Below are positions 1 through 9,943 of a stretch of 64,000 nt of DNA, in pieces. Origin of the DNA: an uncultured Prochlorococcus sp. (GTDB taxonomy: Bacteria; Cyanobacteriota; Cyanobacteriia; PCC-6307; Cyanobiaceae); the NCBI GenBank assembly GCA_902622625.1, contig CACNQS010000002.1, positions 34,723-98,722 on the forward strand, written 5' to 3'. The notes beneath the pieces are model-generated. The model was given only the letters and a program-made list of their open reading frames with translations, made no database searches and had not been told where the DNA came from. How positions within the stretch are numbered: position 1 is the stretch's first letter; the number at the start of each line of letters is the position of its first letter. Both the position numbers and the translations under genes were made by a program.

Positions 1-108
1 TGAAAAAATTAATCGATTCCTATTCTTGCATGAATTCTTATTTATAAAGTTGTTGTTTGCAAAAATGTCATATCTCTCTTCTTTGATTACTGATTTTTTA
101 AATGTTCT

Positions 109-744
109 TTATTTAGGCATTTTCTTTTTTGCTAAGCCTGAAATAGTCGCTAAAGCAAACATCCCCAATAGAGCAATTCCTAAAAATAATCCTGCTCCCT
201 GACTTACACCAGCTCCTACAGCTACTAGTATGGAATCACTAATTAGAAGACTTATTAATAATGCTGGAGTGAATATTTTCCAGCGTGTTCCTCCAATACC
301 AATTGCGTAGCTTAGAAAATCAAAAAGACCAGTCATTAGTAAACCAGTCATAAGAAAGAAATTTTCTTCTAGTTGGTTCTGATTAAAACTTTCAATCTTT
401 TTCATTGCTTTCGGGCCTACTAAATTACGTACAGGAACCCGACCATAATTTCTTGCAATAAAGAAGGCAGCTTGGCAAAAAACGATATCAGAAAAGATTA
501 TTGTCATGTAACCTTTTTGAAATCCTAATAATGAGCCTGCTAGCAGAGAATAAGCTGAACTTGGAAGAGCTGGTAATATAATACTTACTCCTCTTAGTAT
601 GAAAATTCCAAAAGGAGCCCAAATCCCCATACTTTCTATCTTGTTTCTGAGTGGTTCAATCCCATAATTTTGGATTAAATAAATCAATACAACAAATATT
701 GCGATGAAGAAAACTACTGAGATGAATTTCTGTATTTTATTCAT
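109..744 (-). CDS. TVP38/TMEM64 (SNARE-associated/DedA-like) membrane protein
   Basis: A 211-residue integral membrane protein. The N-terminus has one hydrophobic helix (about residues 7-25). The central part (about 40-170) has the layout of the TVP38/TMEM64/DedA superfamily: a small-residue re-entrant segment LLAGSLLGFQKG (about 67-78), followed by the positively charged stretch ARNYGR (about 97-102). Members are inner-membrane proteins thought to act in lipid or envelope homeostasis, but the exact substrate is not known. It stands alone, with an AT-rich gap before the divergent gene at 891. The start is an ATG. Family assignment is good; function is open. Confidence 0.8.
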   Translation of the reverse strand: MNKIQKFISVVFFIAIFVVLIYLIQNYGIEPLRNKIESMGIWAPFGIFILRGVSIILPALPSSAYSLLAGSLLGFQKGYMTIIFSDIVFCQAAFFIARNYGRVPVRNLVGPKAMKKIESFNQNQLEENFFLMTGLLMTGLFDFLSYAIGIGGTRWKIFTPALLISLLISDSILVAVGAGVSQGAGLFLGIALLGMFALATISGLAKKKMPK

Positions 745-890
745 TATTTTCTAGTAAATTTATTGAAAATAAATTCTTAATTTAATATTCGATTGTATCT
801 ATAATAGAAATACTAATCAATAAAAATTTTTACAAATTTTTAATCTTATATTTACTTCAGATAAAAGATTTTTGTATTTTTAAAGTATTC

Positions 891-1310
891 ATGGTTAATT
901 CTAAGAATAAAGTTAGTTCAAATTTTATTAGAAATTGCATTGGTTTAGTCCTTGCGATAATACTTCCAATGTGTTTATCAATAACACAATCAAATGCTTT
1001 GCCTCATGAATGGGTTGGAGTCCCTAAAAGTGAATATGGAGAACAGTTATGGGATAGACGAAGTATTAAAAGGAATGAGGATGGCTCTGTGAGAGTATTG
1101 AGTAAATTTATTCCCAAAACCAAAAGTGAAATTACTAATGATATTCTCTACACAATGGATATAAATTGTTTTGAAAAATCATTTAGAGATGTTGATGTCT
1201 CAATAGATGAAGTAAATAGTAATTTCAATGATTTAGCTGATTGGCAAGATCCAAATGGAGATACCCTGATTTTGGGTGTTATAGGTCAAGTCTGCAGAGT
1301 CGAAAACTAA
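891..1310 (+). CDS. Small secreted hypothetical protein
   Basis: A 139-residue protein not recognised by function. Residues 1-36 look like a Sec signal peptide: a basic start, a hydrophobic core and a likely cleavage near SNALP. The mature part is hydrophilic and has two cysteines, one mid-protein (INCFEKSF) and one near the C-terminus (GQVCRVEN), which could form a disulfide in the periplasm or lumen. It is transcribed divergently from the TVP38-like gene and ends before tRNA-Phe on the other strand. Confidence 0.7.
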   Translation: MVNSKNKVSSNFIRNCIGLVLAIILPMCLSITQSNALPHEWVGVPKSEYGEQLWDRRSIKRNEDGSVRVLSKFIPKTKSEITNDILYTMDINCFEKSFRDVDVSIDEVNSNFNDLADWQDPNGDTLILGVIGQVCRVEN

Positions 1311-1374
1311 AAATTTTCAATTATAAAAAATAAAATCACAAAATAATAACAAGTTGCCCATGTATTGAAAGTAC

Positions 1375-1400
1375 AAAACCCCGTCTAAGACAGGGTTTTA
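1375..1400 (-). terminator. Putative terminator after tRNA-Phe
   Basis: An inverted repeat with arms AAAACCC and GGGTTTT. An inner GTC/GAC stem closes a TAA loop, and one C-A mismatch lies between the two stems. It sits 4 bases past the tRNA 3' end on the minus strand and ends in a short T run. It could also serve the plus-strand gene ending at 1310. Confidence 0.55.
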
Positions 1401-1404
1401 AAGG

Positions 1405-1477
1405 TGCCAGGACCCAGATTTGAACTGGGGACACGGCGATTTTCAGTCGCCTGCTCTACCAACTGAGCTATCCCGGC
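1405..1477 (-). tRNA. tRNA-Phe (GAA)
   Basis: A 73-base cloverleaf on the minus strand. The acceptor stem GCCGGGA pairs with TCCTGGC. The D arm is AGCTCAGTTGGTAGAGC, the anticodon loop contains GAA, and the T loop is GTTCAAATC. CCA is not encoded. Confidence 0.97.
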
Positions 1478-1568
1478 TCTAACCTATATACTTTAAATTA
1501 AGATGTGTAGTTTGTGAAACCCTTTTAGTTAAAAATTTTATATCTTCATCAAATATCTAAAAAAAATT

Positions 1569-2798
1569 TTATTTTGAGTTAATCGCTAACAAGGCAGTGC
1601 CAAATGAAGTAGTTTTATTACATGAAATTATTGGTATATTAATAATTTTTTCTCTTATTTTTCTCCACTGAGGGTTTTTTGAACCTCCACCAATGGTAAT
1701 AATTTTTTTTGGAAGCGAACCTGTTAGTTCGCCTAGTTTTTGCCATCCTTTCAATTCGATCTTGGCAAGTCCCTCGAATAATGCATGTAAATAAAGTGAG
1801 TCGCTTACTGGCCTTGGATCAAGTATCGGCTCTAAATTAGCATTATTAACAGGAAATCTCTCTCCTTTACTATTAAGAGGTAAAAGATTTAAAGAAGTAT
1901 TTTTCGATGGATTAATTTGTCGACTTAGCTCCTTTATTTCTAAATCAGAAAAGAACTGAGACAAAATACCGCATCCTGAATTTGATGCTCCTCCACATAT
2001 CCAATCGCCATTTACTCTATGAATTGTAATTCCTTGTTTTTTTATAGGATTATCAATAATTTTTTTCACTACAATAGTTGTTCCTAAAACAGTGAGACCA
2101 TCTTTTTTGTCTAAACCTGCAGCTATTAAACCTGCATTAGAGTCAGTGGTTCCTGAGATTAATATTAATTTTTTATTCAAGTTAAATCTCTCTGCTAAAT
2201 CAAAATTCACTTGTCCAAGAATTTTTCCACTTTTTATTATTTGCGGTAAGCATTTTTGCCATGAAGTATTGAGATAGCTTTTTGGCCATGATTCCTTTTT
2301 TAGATCCCAACCAAGTTTTAGATTATTACCTTCTTCTCCATGAGTCCAATCTTTTAAAAACCAACCAGTAATCCAATCAGATTGATGCCGTAAAAGTATA
2401 TTTGTCCCGTATTCATTAATTAGTTTTAATGCTCTCGCAAGACTACTGTATGGAGTTCTCAGATGATTTTCTCCATAAGTTAAGGATTCCAGAAGGATCT
2501 TATTTTCGCTACATGCTTGGTCATAAGGTATTGCTTCTCCTAGCGGCTCTCCTTGCAAATTTGATGCTATTAAAGTTCCTGAGGTTCCGGAGATAGCCAA
2601 TTTATTTAGGTTGTTTTTAACTTCAATCGGTAAACTAGCCAAGAGATTCTCACAAGAATTGATCCAAGAATTTGGATTTTGAAAGCTGTATGAATAAGAT
2701 ACTGAATTTGAATATACTAATTTCTTGTGAAAATTAATTACTGATATTCTTGCACCACTGGTTCCAAAATCTAACCCTCCATAAAAATTTTCAGGCAT
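1569..2798 (-). CDS. FGGY-family carbohydrate kinase
   Basis: A 409-residue sugar kinase of the FGGY/ASKHA fold. The N-terminal phosphate loop DFGTSGAR is at residues 10-17, a second glycine-rich turn (ISGTSGT) is near 70, the hinge motif ISGTTDSNAG is near 215, and the C-terminal adenosine-binding motif GGGSKNPQW is near 370. It is shorter than bacterial xylulokinase or glycerol kinase (about 480-500) and close in size to the cyanobacterial pentulose kinase (SePSK) type, which phosphorylates D-ribulose; that substrate is an inference. It lies 15 bases after metK on the same strand, so the two are probably cotranscribed. No sugar transporter or isomerase gene is nearby. Confidence 0.85.
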   Translation of the reverse strand: MPENFYGGLDFGTSGARISVINFHKKLVYSNSVSYSYSFQNPNSWINSCENLLASLPIEVKNNLNKLAISGTSGTLIASNLQGEPLGEAIPYDQACSENKILLESLTYGENHLRTPYSSLARALKLINEYGTNILLRHQSDWITGWFLKDWTHGEEGNNLKLGWDLKKESWPKSYLNTSWQKCLPQIIKSGKILGQVNFDLAERFNLNKKLILISGTTDSNAGLIAAGLDKKDGLTVLGTTIVVKKIIDNPIKKQGITIHRVNGDWICGGASNSGCGILSQFFSDLEIKELSRQINPSKNTSLNLLPLNSKGERFPVNNANLEPILDPRPVSDSLYLHALFEGLAKIELKGWQKLGELTGSLPKKIITIGGGSKNPQWRKIREKIINIPIISCNKTTSFGTALLAINSK

Positions 2799-2813
2799 AG
2801 AAAAAATATTTTA

Positions 2814-4052
2814 TTAAAAAATCTTGGAAGCCTCTGCTAATTGGGCTGCTTTTTCGTCTACATTTTCCCATGGGAGCTCAAGATCTCTTCTGCCAAAGTG
2901 TCCATAGGATGCAGTCTTTCTAAAAAATTTGCCTCCCATTTTTTTGGGTAGATTTCTTAAGTTAAATTCTTTTATTATTGCTGCGGGTCTTAAATCAAAG
3001 TGCTCTTTAATTAGCTCAGTCAAATTAGCTTGTGAAATAACACCTGTATCAAAAGTTTCCACGAGTATGGAAATTGGTTTTGCTACTCCAATTGCATAAC
3101 TTAATTGTACTTCTGCTTTTTTTGCTAATTTCGCCTTAACTATGCTTTTAGCTACATAACGTGCTGCATAAGCAGCTGATCTGTCTACTTTTGTGGGATC
3201 TTTACCAGAGAATGCCCCTCCTCCGTGTCTTGCATATCCACCATAAGTATCTACAATAATTTTTCTACCAGTGAGCCCCGCATCTCCTTGGGGCCCTCCT
3301 ACGACAAATTTCCCCGTGGGGTTTACAAGAAATCTTGTTTGGTTAATGCTTGGTTTGATTTCTAAATCTTCAGTAGCAGGAATTACAACATGCTTCCATA
3401 AATCTTCTTTTATTCTTTGACGAATTTCTTCTTCATTTGTTATCCCATCTATCTCAGGATTATGTTGAGTTGAAATTAAAATTGTATTAATAGAGACTGG
3501 TAAGCCTTTTTCATAATCAATGCTTACTTGAGTTTTACCATCAGGGAGTAGATAATTAAGGACTTCATCATGCCTCACTTTGGCAAGTTGAATGGCTAAT
3601 CTATGAGCTAAGCTAATCGGTAAGGGCATTAATTCAGGCGTCTCATCGCATGCATAGCCAAACATTATGCCTTGGTCACCAGCTCCGGTATTATCTTCTA
3701 AATCATCGTTAATATCATCCGCCTCGTTTACTCCTTGAGAAATATCTGGTGATTGTTCGTCAAGTGCTACTAAAACAGCACAACTATTTGCGTCAAAACC
3801 ACCTGCTCTGTAGCCTTCATATCCAATTTCTTGAATTACATTTCTAACAAGTTTTATATAATCGACTTTTGCTTTTGAAGTTATTTCTCCAGTAAGTAAA
3901 CAGAGACCCGTATTAACTACAGTTTCGCATGCAACTCTGCTTTCTGGATCTTCTGTCAATATAGCATCTAAAACAGCGTCACTAATTTGATCACATATTT
4001 TGTCAGGATGACCTTCAGTAACGGATTCCGAAGTGAAAATGAAATCACTCAT
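2814..4052 (-). CDS. metK: S-adenosylmethionine synthase
   Basis: A 412-residue cytosolic enzyme that makes S-adenosylmethionine from methionine and ATP. Visible motifs are [17 protein letters not shown] (about 15-31), [12 protein letters not shown] (about 122-133) and the P-loop-like [16 protein letters not shown] (about 276-291). Length matches the family. It sits between rpsA and the FGGY kinase on the same strand, with a 137-base gap upstream. No SAM riboswitch was seen in that gap. Confidence 0.98.
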   Translation of the reverse strand: MSDFIFTSESVTEGHPDKICDQISDAVLDAILTEDPESRVACETVVNTGLCLLTGEITSKAKVDYIKLVRNVIQEIGYEGYRAGGFDANSCAVLVALDEQSPDISQGVNEADDINDDLEDNTGAGDQGIMFGYACDETPELMPLPISLAHRLAIQLAKVRHDEVLNYLLPDGKTQVSIDYEKGLPVSINTILISTQHNPEIDGITNEEEIRQRIKEDLWKHVVIPATEDLEIKPSINQTRFLVNPTGKFVVGGPQGDAGLTGRKIIVDTYGGYARHGGGAFSGKDPTKVDRSAAYAARYVAKSIVKAKLAKKAEVQLSYAIGVAKPISILVETFDTGVISQANLTELIKEHFDLRPAAIIKEFNLRNLPKKMGGKFFRKTASYGHFGRRDLELPWENVDEKAAQLAEASKIF

Positions 4053-4189
4053 TTACAAATAATTTTTAAATTGAACTTTATCCTAAATTAGATTATCGTT
4101 ACAAATCAATTATTGTAAATTAAATAATACTTGTACTAGAATATTAAGACTTAACTTCTGATATTCGTAAACTAAATAAATAAGTAAAT

Positions 4190-5281
4190 TTATACTGTTT
4201 CAGCTGACGCTGTGGGCATTTCTTCATTATCGTCAGTTTGTTCAAATAACATTTGTTTGTATTTTGCAGCCATTTCTTCAGCTTTATTAAAAACTTTTTG
4301 TGGATCCGTTAACATATCGCCTGGTTCAGGTTCAAGTGCTTTAGTAGATAATGAAATGCGTCCTCTTTCTGAATCAAGGTCAATTATCATGACTTTCATT
4401 TGGTCATTTACATTTAAAACATTATGTGGAGTCTCAATGTGTTCATGACTAATCTCAGAAATGTGCAACAGACCACTAACTCCACCAATATCAATAAAGG
4501 CTCCATAGGGTTTAATACCTTTTACAGAACCAACAACAACTTCGCCTACCTCAAGTCGGTTCATTTTTTTCTCAACCAAAGCTCTTCTATGACTTAGTAC
4601 TAATCTATTTCTCTCTTCATCTACTTCAAGAAATTTTAAAGGTAAATATTCACCTTCTAAGTCATCTTTAATTTTTCGAGCACTTATATGAGAGCCTGGG
4701 ATAAAACCTCTTAAGCCTTCTACCCTAACAAGAGCTCCGCCTCTGTTTGTTGCAAAAACTTCAGAATATATAGTCGCATCCTCTTTTTGGAGTTGTCTAA
4801 CCCTTTCCCATGCTCTCTGATATTCAATTCTTCTAATGGAGAGAGCTAATTGGCCATCTTCATTTTCCTCACTCATTATGAAAAATTCTCTACTTTCTGA
4901 AGGTTGTAAAACATCATTAAGACCTTCAACTCTATTTATTGAAACCTCCTGAACTGGCATAAAAGCAGCTGTTTTCGCTCCTATATCTATCATGGCCCCT
5001 TTAGGCTCTAGAGCAAAAACGGTACCTTTAACTAGATCGCCAGGTTTAAAGTTATAGTCATACTTACCCAAAAGTGATGCGAATTCTTCCTGAGTGAATC
5101 CTGCGTTGTCAAAATCCGTATTTGTTCTGCTTGAGGAAGAATCCGCTGAAGGTATATCGCTCTTCTCGAATGATAAATCTTCCTCGTTTTGAGATACTGA
5201 ATCATTATCTAACTCAGACGCATTTTTAATTTCTTGATCCTCAGAAAGTTTTTTAATAGTTTGGGAAGAATTTTCGTTCAT
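4190..5281 (-). CDS. rpsA: 30S ribosomal protein S1
   Basis: A 363-residue, three-domain cyanobacterial S1, shorter than the six-domain E. coli protein. Residues 1-70 are acidic and low in complexity. S1/OB repeats follow at about 80-150 (GDLVKGTVFALEPKGAMIDI), 165-235 and 245-315 (GEVVVGSVKGIKPYGAFIDI). The last repeat carries the typical GLLHISEIS strand. The protein brings mRNA to the 30S subunit. It follows nrdR after 109 bases on the same strand. In picocyanobacteria, S1 matters because Shine-Dalgarno sequences are often weak. Confidence 0.95.
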   Translation of the reverse strand: MNENSSQTIKKLSEDQEIKNASELDNDSVSQNEEDLSFEKSDIPSADSSSSRTNTDFDNAGFTQEEFASLLGKYDYNFKPGDLVKGTVFALEPKGAMIDIGAKTAAFMPVQEVSINRVEGLNDVLQPSESREFFIMSEENEDGQLALSIRRIEYQRAWERVRQLQKEDATIYSEVFATNRGGALVRVEGLRGFIPGSHISARKIKDDLEGEYLPLKFLEVDEERNRLVLSHRRALVEKKMNRLEVGEVVVGSVKGIKPYGAFIDIGGVSGLLHISEISHEHIETPHNVLNVNDQMKVMIIDLDSERGRISLSTKALEPEPGDMLTDPQKVFNKAEEMAAKYKQMLFEQTDDNEEMPTASAETV

Positions 5282-5390
5282 TTGTTGTATCGCAGACTAC
5301 CTTAGGTAGTTAGAAAGGAATGCTACTAGCCTGCAAACCAATAGCAAAGAATACGTGTGGTATGTATTCTACACTTAAAGATGCTGAATT

Positions 5391-5870
5391 TTATGAAATT
5401 GAAGCTAATTGGTTTTTTGAAGTTCCCTTTAGAGATTCAAGAGTAGAAATAAAATCTTTTACCCCATTAAATTTTCTGTAAACTGAAGCGTATCTTATAT
5501 AGGCGACTTCGTTTTCTTTCCTAAGATTTTTAAGTATTAATTCTCCGATTTGGGAAGATTTAATATCTTTATTAGAGTCTTGAACGATTTGTGATTCAAT
5601 TCCATCTACGAAATTAATAATTGCTTCACTACTGAAGTTGGTCTTTTCGCATGCTCTTGATATACCAGTAAATAATTTTTGCTTATCAAATAATTCTCTT
5701 CCTCCGTCTTTTTTTATAACTGAGACTGGCATTGATTCCACTCTTTCATAAGTTGTAAATCTAAAACTGCAATTTAAGCATTCTCTTCTTCTCCGAACAC
5801 TTTTTCCACTATCAGCAGATCTTGATTCCAAAACTCTGCTATCTGTGTTTTGACAGGTTGGACACTGCAT
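5391..5870 (-). CDS. nrdR: Transcriptional repressor NrdR
   Basis: A 159-residue regulator of ribonucleotide reductase genes. The N-terminal zinc ribbon has C3, C6, C31 and C34, with the basic stretch [11 protein letters not shown] between. An ATP-cone domain follows (about residues 49-139: [16 protein letters not shown] to the RYASVYRKF segment), which senses ATP/dATP. It lies just after psbT and a terminator hairpin, upstream of rpsA. No nrd gene is in the window. Confidence 0.95.
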   Translation of the reverse strand: MQCPTCQNTDSRVLESRSADSGKSVRRRRECLNCSFRFTTYERVESMPVSVIKKDGGRELFDKQKLFTGISRACEKTNFSSEAIINFVDGIESQIVQDSNKDIKSSQIGELILKNLRKENEVAYIRYASVYRKFNGVKDFISTLESLKGTSKNQLASIS

Positions 5871-5930
5871 GTGGTGAAATTAGATGCACTTTAACTCTAA
5901 TAGTAGAGTAATATTCAAATTATGAAAAGT

Positions 5931-5962
5931 AAAAAAAACCTCTTCATCAAGAGGTTTTTTTT
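5931..5962 (-). terminator. Terminator of psbB-psbT
   Basis: A perfect hairpin AACCTCTT-CATC-AAGAGGTT flanked by A runs on one side and T runs on the other. It lies directly after psbT on the minus strand and just upstream of nrdR. The flanking runs make it usable from both directions. Confidence 0.75.
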
Positions 5963-5968
5963 CTTGGT

Positions 5969-6067
5969 TCATTTTCTATCAAATTTAGGTGGGTCTCTAA
6001 AAGCGACAGCAAAGAATAAAGTTACAACTGCTAGAGTTAGAATTAGAACGTAAGCGAAAGCTTCCAT
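5969..6067 (-). CDS. psbT: Photosystem II reaction centre protein PsbT
   Basis: A 32-residue single-helix thylakoid protein: [12 protein letters not shown] start, a hydrophobic core, and the stromal tail [10 protein letters not shown] that marks PsbT. It follows psbB by 23 bases on the same strand, the classical psbB-psbT arrangement. It sits at the PSII dimer interface. Confidence 0.97.
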   Translation of the reverse strand: MEAFAYVLILTLAVVTLFFAVAFRDPPKFDRK

Positions 6068-6090
6068 ATGATTAAGTAATAAAGTTTAGT

Positions 6091-7614
6091 TTAAACCCTT
6101 CCTGGGATTCTTCTTGTGGTTTCGTCGCCAAGCTTCTTGAATAAACCAAATTCAACTTGGTCGCCAATCTCAGCATCAATACCAGCAAAGGAATTTCTAT
6201 AAAGAGTTCTTGAAGCGTGCCACCAGTGGCCAAACAAGAATAGCAATCCGAAACATAAATGTGCATATGTAAACCACGCTCTTGGTGAGCTTCGGAATAC
6301 ACCGTCAGATTTATAAGTCTCTCTGTCAAACTTGAATGCTTCTCCGAGTTGAGCCTTTCTAGCAAGTCTTTTAACTACTGCAGGATCAGTAAATGTTTGA
6401 CCATTAAGATCTCCTCCGTAGATAGTTGCTGTAATTCCAGTTTGTTCAAATGAATACTTTGCTTCAGCTCTTCTAAACGGAATATCTGCTCTTACATTAC
6501 CCTCTTTGTCTTCAAGGATGACAGGAAAGTTTTCAAAGAAATTAGGTATTCTTCTAACTTCTAACTCGTTACCTTCTTTGTCTTGAAATGCAATATGACC
6601 TTGCCACCCAGTTGGTAAACCGTCTCCATTAACGAGAGCACCAACTCTGAAAAGACCCCCTTTTGCAGGACTATTGCCAACATAATCGTAAAAGGCTAAT
6701 TTTTCTGGAATAGATGCATATGCCTCTTCTTTAGTGGCACCATCATCTATCGCAGCTTGAACCCTTCTATTAATTTCAGTCTTGAAATAGCCTGAATCCC
6801 ATTGATATCTGGTAGGACCAAATAATTCGACTGGAGTAGTCGCTGAACCGTACCACATTGTTCCTGCAACAACGAAAGAAACAAATAAAACAGCCGCTAA
6901 AGCACTAGCTAGAACTCCTTCAAGACTTCCAAGTTTTAAAGCTCTATAGAGTCTTTCTCCGGGTCTATTGGTAATGTGGAAAATACCCCCAATTATTCCC
7001 ATAAGCCCAGCAGCAATATGATTGGCAACAATTCCTCCTGGATTAAAAGGGTTAAATCCTTCTACTCCCCAGGAAGGGGCTACAGGTTCTACATGACCTG
7101 TTAAACCATAAGGATCAGAAACCCAGATCCCTACATTTGCACAATGAAAAGCTCCAAAACCAAAGCATGTAAGTCCAGCTAGGAGGAGGTGAATTCCAAA
7201 TATTCTTGGTAAATCAAGAGCTGGCTCGCCAGTTCTTGAGTCTTCCCATAGATCCAAATCCCAGTATGTCCAGTGCCAAATGGATGCCAACATCAATAGC
7301 CCACTAAATACTATGTGTGCTGCTGCAACACCTTCAAAACTCCAGAATCCAGGATCAACTCCTGTAGCACCCGTAATATCCCATCCATTCCAACTACTTG
7401 TGATACCAAGTCTTGCCATGAAAGGCATAACGTACATCCCCTGTCTCCACATTGGATTGAGAACAGCATCAGAAGGATCAAAAATGGCTAATTCATAAAG
7501 AGCCATAGAACCGGCCCAGCCGGCTAATAATGCAGTATGCATAAGATGCACAGCGAGTAGTCGACCTGGGTCATTAATAACTACCGTGTGAACTCGATAC
7601 CAAGGCAATCCCAT
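6091..7614 (-). CDS. psbB: Photosystem II CP47 chlorophyll-binding protein
   Basis: A 507-residue core antenna protein with six membrane helices and a large lumenal loop between helices five and six (about residues 255-440). The start [20 protein letters not shown], the many His residues in helices (for example [11 protein letters not shown] and AHIVFSGLL) and the end [12 protein letters not shown] are typical of CP47. It heads the psbB-psbT transcript and is divergent from the ferredoxin-psbM pair; the 222-base gap at 7615-7836 must hold both promoters. Confidence 0.99.
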   Translation of the reverse strand: MGLPWYRVHTVVINDPGRLLAVHLMHTALLAGWAGSMALYELAIFDPSDAVLNPMWRQGMYVMPFMARLGITSSWNGWDITGATGVDPGFWSFEGVAAAHIVFSGLLMLASIWHWTYWDLDLWEDSRTGEPALDLPRIFGIHLLLAGLTCFGFGAFHCANVGIWVSDPYGLTGHVEPVAPSWGVEGFNPFNPGGIVANHIAAGLMGIIGGIFHITNRPGERLYRALKLGSLEGVLASALAAVLFVSFVVAGTMWYGSATTPVELFGPTRYQWDSGYFKTEINRRVQAAIDDGATKEEAYASIPEKLAFYDYVGNSPAKGGLFRVGALVNGDGLPTGWQGHIAFQDKEGNELEVRRIPNFFENFPVILEDKEGNVRADIPFRRAEAKYSFEQTGITATIYGGDLNGQTFTDPAVVKRLARKAQLGEAFKFDRETYKSDGVFRSSPRAWFTYAHLCFGLLFLFGHWWHASRTLYRNSFAGIDAEIGDQVEFGLFKKLGDETTRRIPGRV

Positions 7615-7836
7615 CGGTTAATTTCTAGTAACTATGCTGAATAAACAGCTAAACATCACGATAGTAAGGGTTTTTTAGGCTTTGAGGGATTTTTGTAAAT
7701 AAATTTATTTTCTTGCAAAAATTGGGCAAATCAGTTTGTAGGATTGAGTTTACAAGGAATTTTTAGCTAAAAATTGTTAATATTTTGGTCACAATTCTCA
7801 AAGTAAAACGCCAAAATAAGAAAAATAACTAAAAAA

Positions 7837-8199
7837 ATGGCAACTATCAGATTTATCCGTGAGGATTTAGAAGTTCAATGTAATCCTGGAGAAAATTTAA
7901 GGGAATTGGTAATGAGAGAAAACTTACAACTTTATGGATTAAAAGGTATTTTAGGAAATTGCGGCGGAGCAGGACAATGTAGTACTTGTTTCATTTCAGT
8001 TGAAGGTGGAAACAAAAATTCTTTGAGTCCTCTTACATCAGTTGAAGAAGAAAAACTAAAAAATAGACCCGAAAATTGGCGACTTGCATGCCAAACATTG
8101 ATTAAATCATCTTCAGTAATCTTAACAAAACCACAATCCCCTCCCTCAAATTTGGAAGAATTAAAAAAAATTAGTGAAAATAAAAAATTACCTCGCTAA
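7837..8199 (+). CDS. 2Fe-2S ferredoxin-like protein
   Basis: A 120-residue plant-type ferredoxin domain. The cluster ligands are C42, C48 and C51 (GNCGGAGQCSTC) and C85 (ACQT), so the spacing is C-x5-C-x2-C-x33-C, slightly different from the photosynthetic PetF pattern C-x4-C-x2-C. The C-terminal 25 residues are extra, lysine-rich and likely flexible. It is probably a specialised electron carrier rather than the main PetF. It is divergent from psbB and lies 105 bases before psbM, which suggests a photosynthetic role. Confidence 0.85.
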   Translation: MATIRFIREDLEVQCNPGENLRELVMRENLQLYGLKGILGNCGGAGQCSTCFISVEGGNKNSLSPLTSVEEEKLKNRPENWRLACQTLIKSSSVILTKPQSPPSNLEELKKISENKKLPR

Positions 8200-8304
8200 A
8201 TTGTTTAAGACTGTTAATCTGTTTATTAAATTTGTTTATTTTTCCACTTTATTCCAAGTTATATGTCTATAGTCTTATTACGTATTTATAGAACTACTGA
8301 TTAA

Positions 8305-8457
8305 ATGGAAACAACTAATTTTGGATTCGTAGCTAGTCTCTTATTTGTAGGTGTGCCAACAATATTCCTAATAGGTTTATTTATTTCCACTCAAGATGGA
8401 GAAAAATCAAGCTTCTACTCTGACTCTAGTAAAGGTAGACTTGGGCCAAAACGTTAA
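8305..8457 (+). CDS. psbM: Photosystem II protein PsbM
   Basis: A 50-residue protein found by reading the DNA directly. The N-terminus METTNFGFVASLLFVGVPT with the following helix and FISTQDG is the PsbM signature. PsbM in most organisms is about 34-36 residues; here a 15-residue polar tail (ending GRLGPKR) is added. It sits at the PSII dimer interface. It lies between the ferredoxin gene and prmC. Confidence 0.93.
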   Translation: METTNFGFVASLLFVGVPTIFLIGLFISTQDGEKSSFYSDSSKGRLGPKR

Positions 8458-8468
8458 AATTCTAGTAA

Positions 8469-9338
8469 ATGCTTAGCATTTCATTAGCAGAATTTTTAAT
8501 TTGGGAAAAAAAGCAACTTTCTAAAGGAGGCGATCAACAATCATTTGCTCTTTTACTTGATTGTATAGGCGGAATATCCGCTAATGATATAAATCTGTTG
8601 AAATTAAATCTTAAAGGAAAATTACTTTTAAAAAAAAAATTAGAGTTTCTGGAATCCGTTTGGGATGATCATTTGTTAAGATCTTGCCCAATTCAATACC
8701 TTTGCGGAATAACTTTTTGGAGAGACTTAAAATTAAAAGTTACAAACAAAGTACTTATTCCGAGACCAGAGACAGAGCTTATAATAGATATTGTCTTCAA
8801 TATATTTCAAAGGAAGTCAGAGAAATTATTTTTTGCTGAATTAGGGACTGGTTCGGGCGCTATAAGTATTGCATTGGCATTGGCTTATCCATCGAGCGAT
8901 GGAGTAGCAACTGATATAGATCAAGGCGCATTAGAAATAGCTACTAAAAATTTTATAAATTCTTCCAAACAATCGAATTTGAAATTTTATTGTGGAAGTT
9001 GGTGGTCACCTCTTGAAAGCTTTAAAGGAAAATTAGATCTCGCTATTTCAAATCCGCCATATATTCCTAAAGATACCTATGAAAAATTACCTAAAGAAGT
9101 TAAAAAATTCGAACCAAAGGTTGCTTTATTAGGCGGCGAAGATGGCTTAAAACATATTAGGAAAATTATACAAAAGGCACCATTATATTTAAAAGAGAAG
9201 GGCTGGCTAATTTTAGAGAATCATTTTGATCAAGCTGAAAAAGTAAAACAACTACTTCTAAAAAATCAATTTACATCAATAGAAATTGTGAAAGACCTCT
9301 CAGGTATTGGTAGGTTTACCATTGGAAGATATAAATAA
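8469..9338 (+). CDS. prmC: Release factor glutamine methyltransferase PrmC (HemK)
   Basis: A 289-residue SAM-dependent methyltransferase that modifies the GGQ glutamine of peptide release factors. The SAM-binding motif ELGTGSGAISIALAL is near 125 and the catalytic NPPY motif (SNPPYIPKD) is near 196. The N-terminal helical substrate-recognition domain (about 1-90) is present, including PIQYLCG. It starts 11 bases after psbM and is followed after 23 bases by the Sua5/YrdC gene, with which it is often paired in bacteria. Confidence 0.95.
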   Translation: MLSISLAEFLIWEKKQLSKGGDQQSFALLLDCIGGISANDINLLKLNLKGKLLLKKKLEFLESVWDDHLLRSCPIQYLCGITFWRDLKLKVTNKVLIPRPETELIIDIVFNIFQRKSEKLFFAELGTGSGAISIALALAYPSSDGVATDIDQGALEIATKNFINSSKQSNLKFYCGSWWSPLESFKGKLDLAISNPPYIPKDTYEKLPKEVKKFEPKVALLGGEDGLKHIRKIIQKAPLYLKEKGWLILENHFDQAEKVKQLLLKNQFTSIEIVKDLSGIGRFTIGRYK

Positions 9339-9361
9339 ATTATTACATGTTCATAATCTAA

Positions 9362-9943
9362 ATGAATTTAGTAAACTGCAAATCAGCATTGAAAACTCTT
9401 AAAAGTGGTTTACCTATAATTTTCCCAACTGATACATTACCTGCAATTGGATGCTTGCCAAAATTTTCAAATACTATATATAGGTTTAAAAAAAGAGATA
9501 GAGAAAAACCTTTAATTCTAATGGGATCAGAATACAAACAATTAATCGATTATGTTCACGAATCAGCTAAAGAAGATTACGAAAATATAGCTTCAAAATA
9601 TTGGCCTGGAGCTCTGACAATGGTTATTCCTGCTTCAGAAAAGCAGACTACAATCCTCACAAGCAATGATCTTACTCTTGGGTTGAGGATTCCAAATTCA
9701 TATATGGCTAAATCTCTAATGAGAGAAACAGGCCCATTGTTAACTTCAAGTGCAAATATTTCAGGTTTTAAAGGCTCAACTACAGTTGAAGGGATTGCTC
9801 TAGATTTCCCTTCGGTAAAAATTTTGGGCCCTATCCCCTGGGGAAAAGGAAGTGGAAAAGCTAGTACTATTATATTTTGGAAGAAAAGTGGAGATTGGAG
9901 ACTGATTAGAGAGGGAGAAGTATTAGTTAAGGAATTGTATTAA
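9362..9943 (+). CDS. Sua5/YciO/YrdC family protein (threonylcarbamoyl-AMP synthase type)
   Basis: A 193-residue YrdC-fold protein. Family features are the N-terminal PTDTLPAIGC (about 21-30), the nucleotide/RNA-binding stretch FKKRDREKPLILM and the SSANISG motif (about 131-137). YrdC/TsaC makes threonylcarbamoyl-AMP for the t6A37 modification of ANN-reading tRNAs. Its place after prmC supports a translation role. The YciO subgroup cannot be fully excluded. Its stop overlaps the ATG of the next small gene by one base (TAATG). Confidence 0.88.
   Translation: MNLVNCKSALKTLKSGLPIIFPTDTLPAIGCLPKFSNTIYRFKKRDREKPLILMGSEYKQLIDYVHESAKEDYENIASKYWPGALTMVIPASEKQTTILTSNDLTLGLRIPNSYMAKSLMRETGPLLTSSANISGFKGSTTVEGIALDFPSVKILGPIPWGKGSGKASTIIFWKKSGDWRLIREGEVLVKELY

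Noticed and set aside
4053..4189. SAM riboswitch before metK
   Set aside because: No recognisable aptamer stems or terminator in the gap.
6072..6365. A 97-codon minus frame inside psbB
   Set aside because: It is a shifted reading of the psbB 3' end; psbB is certain there.
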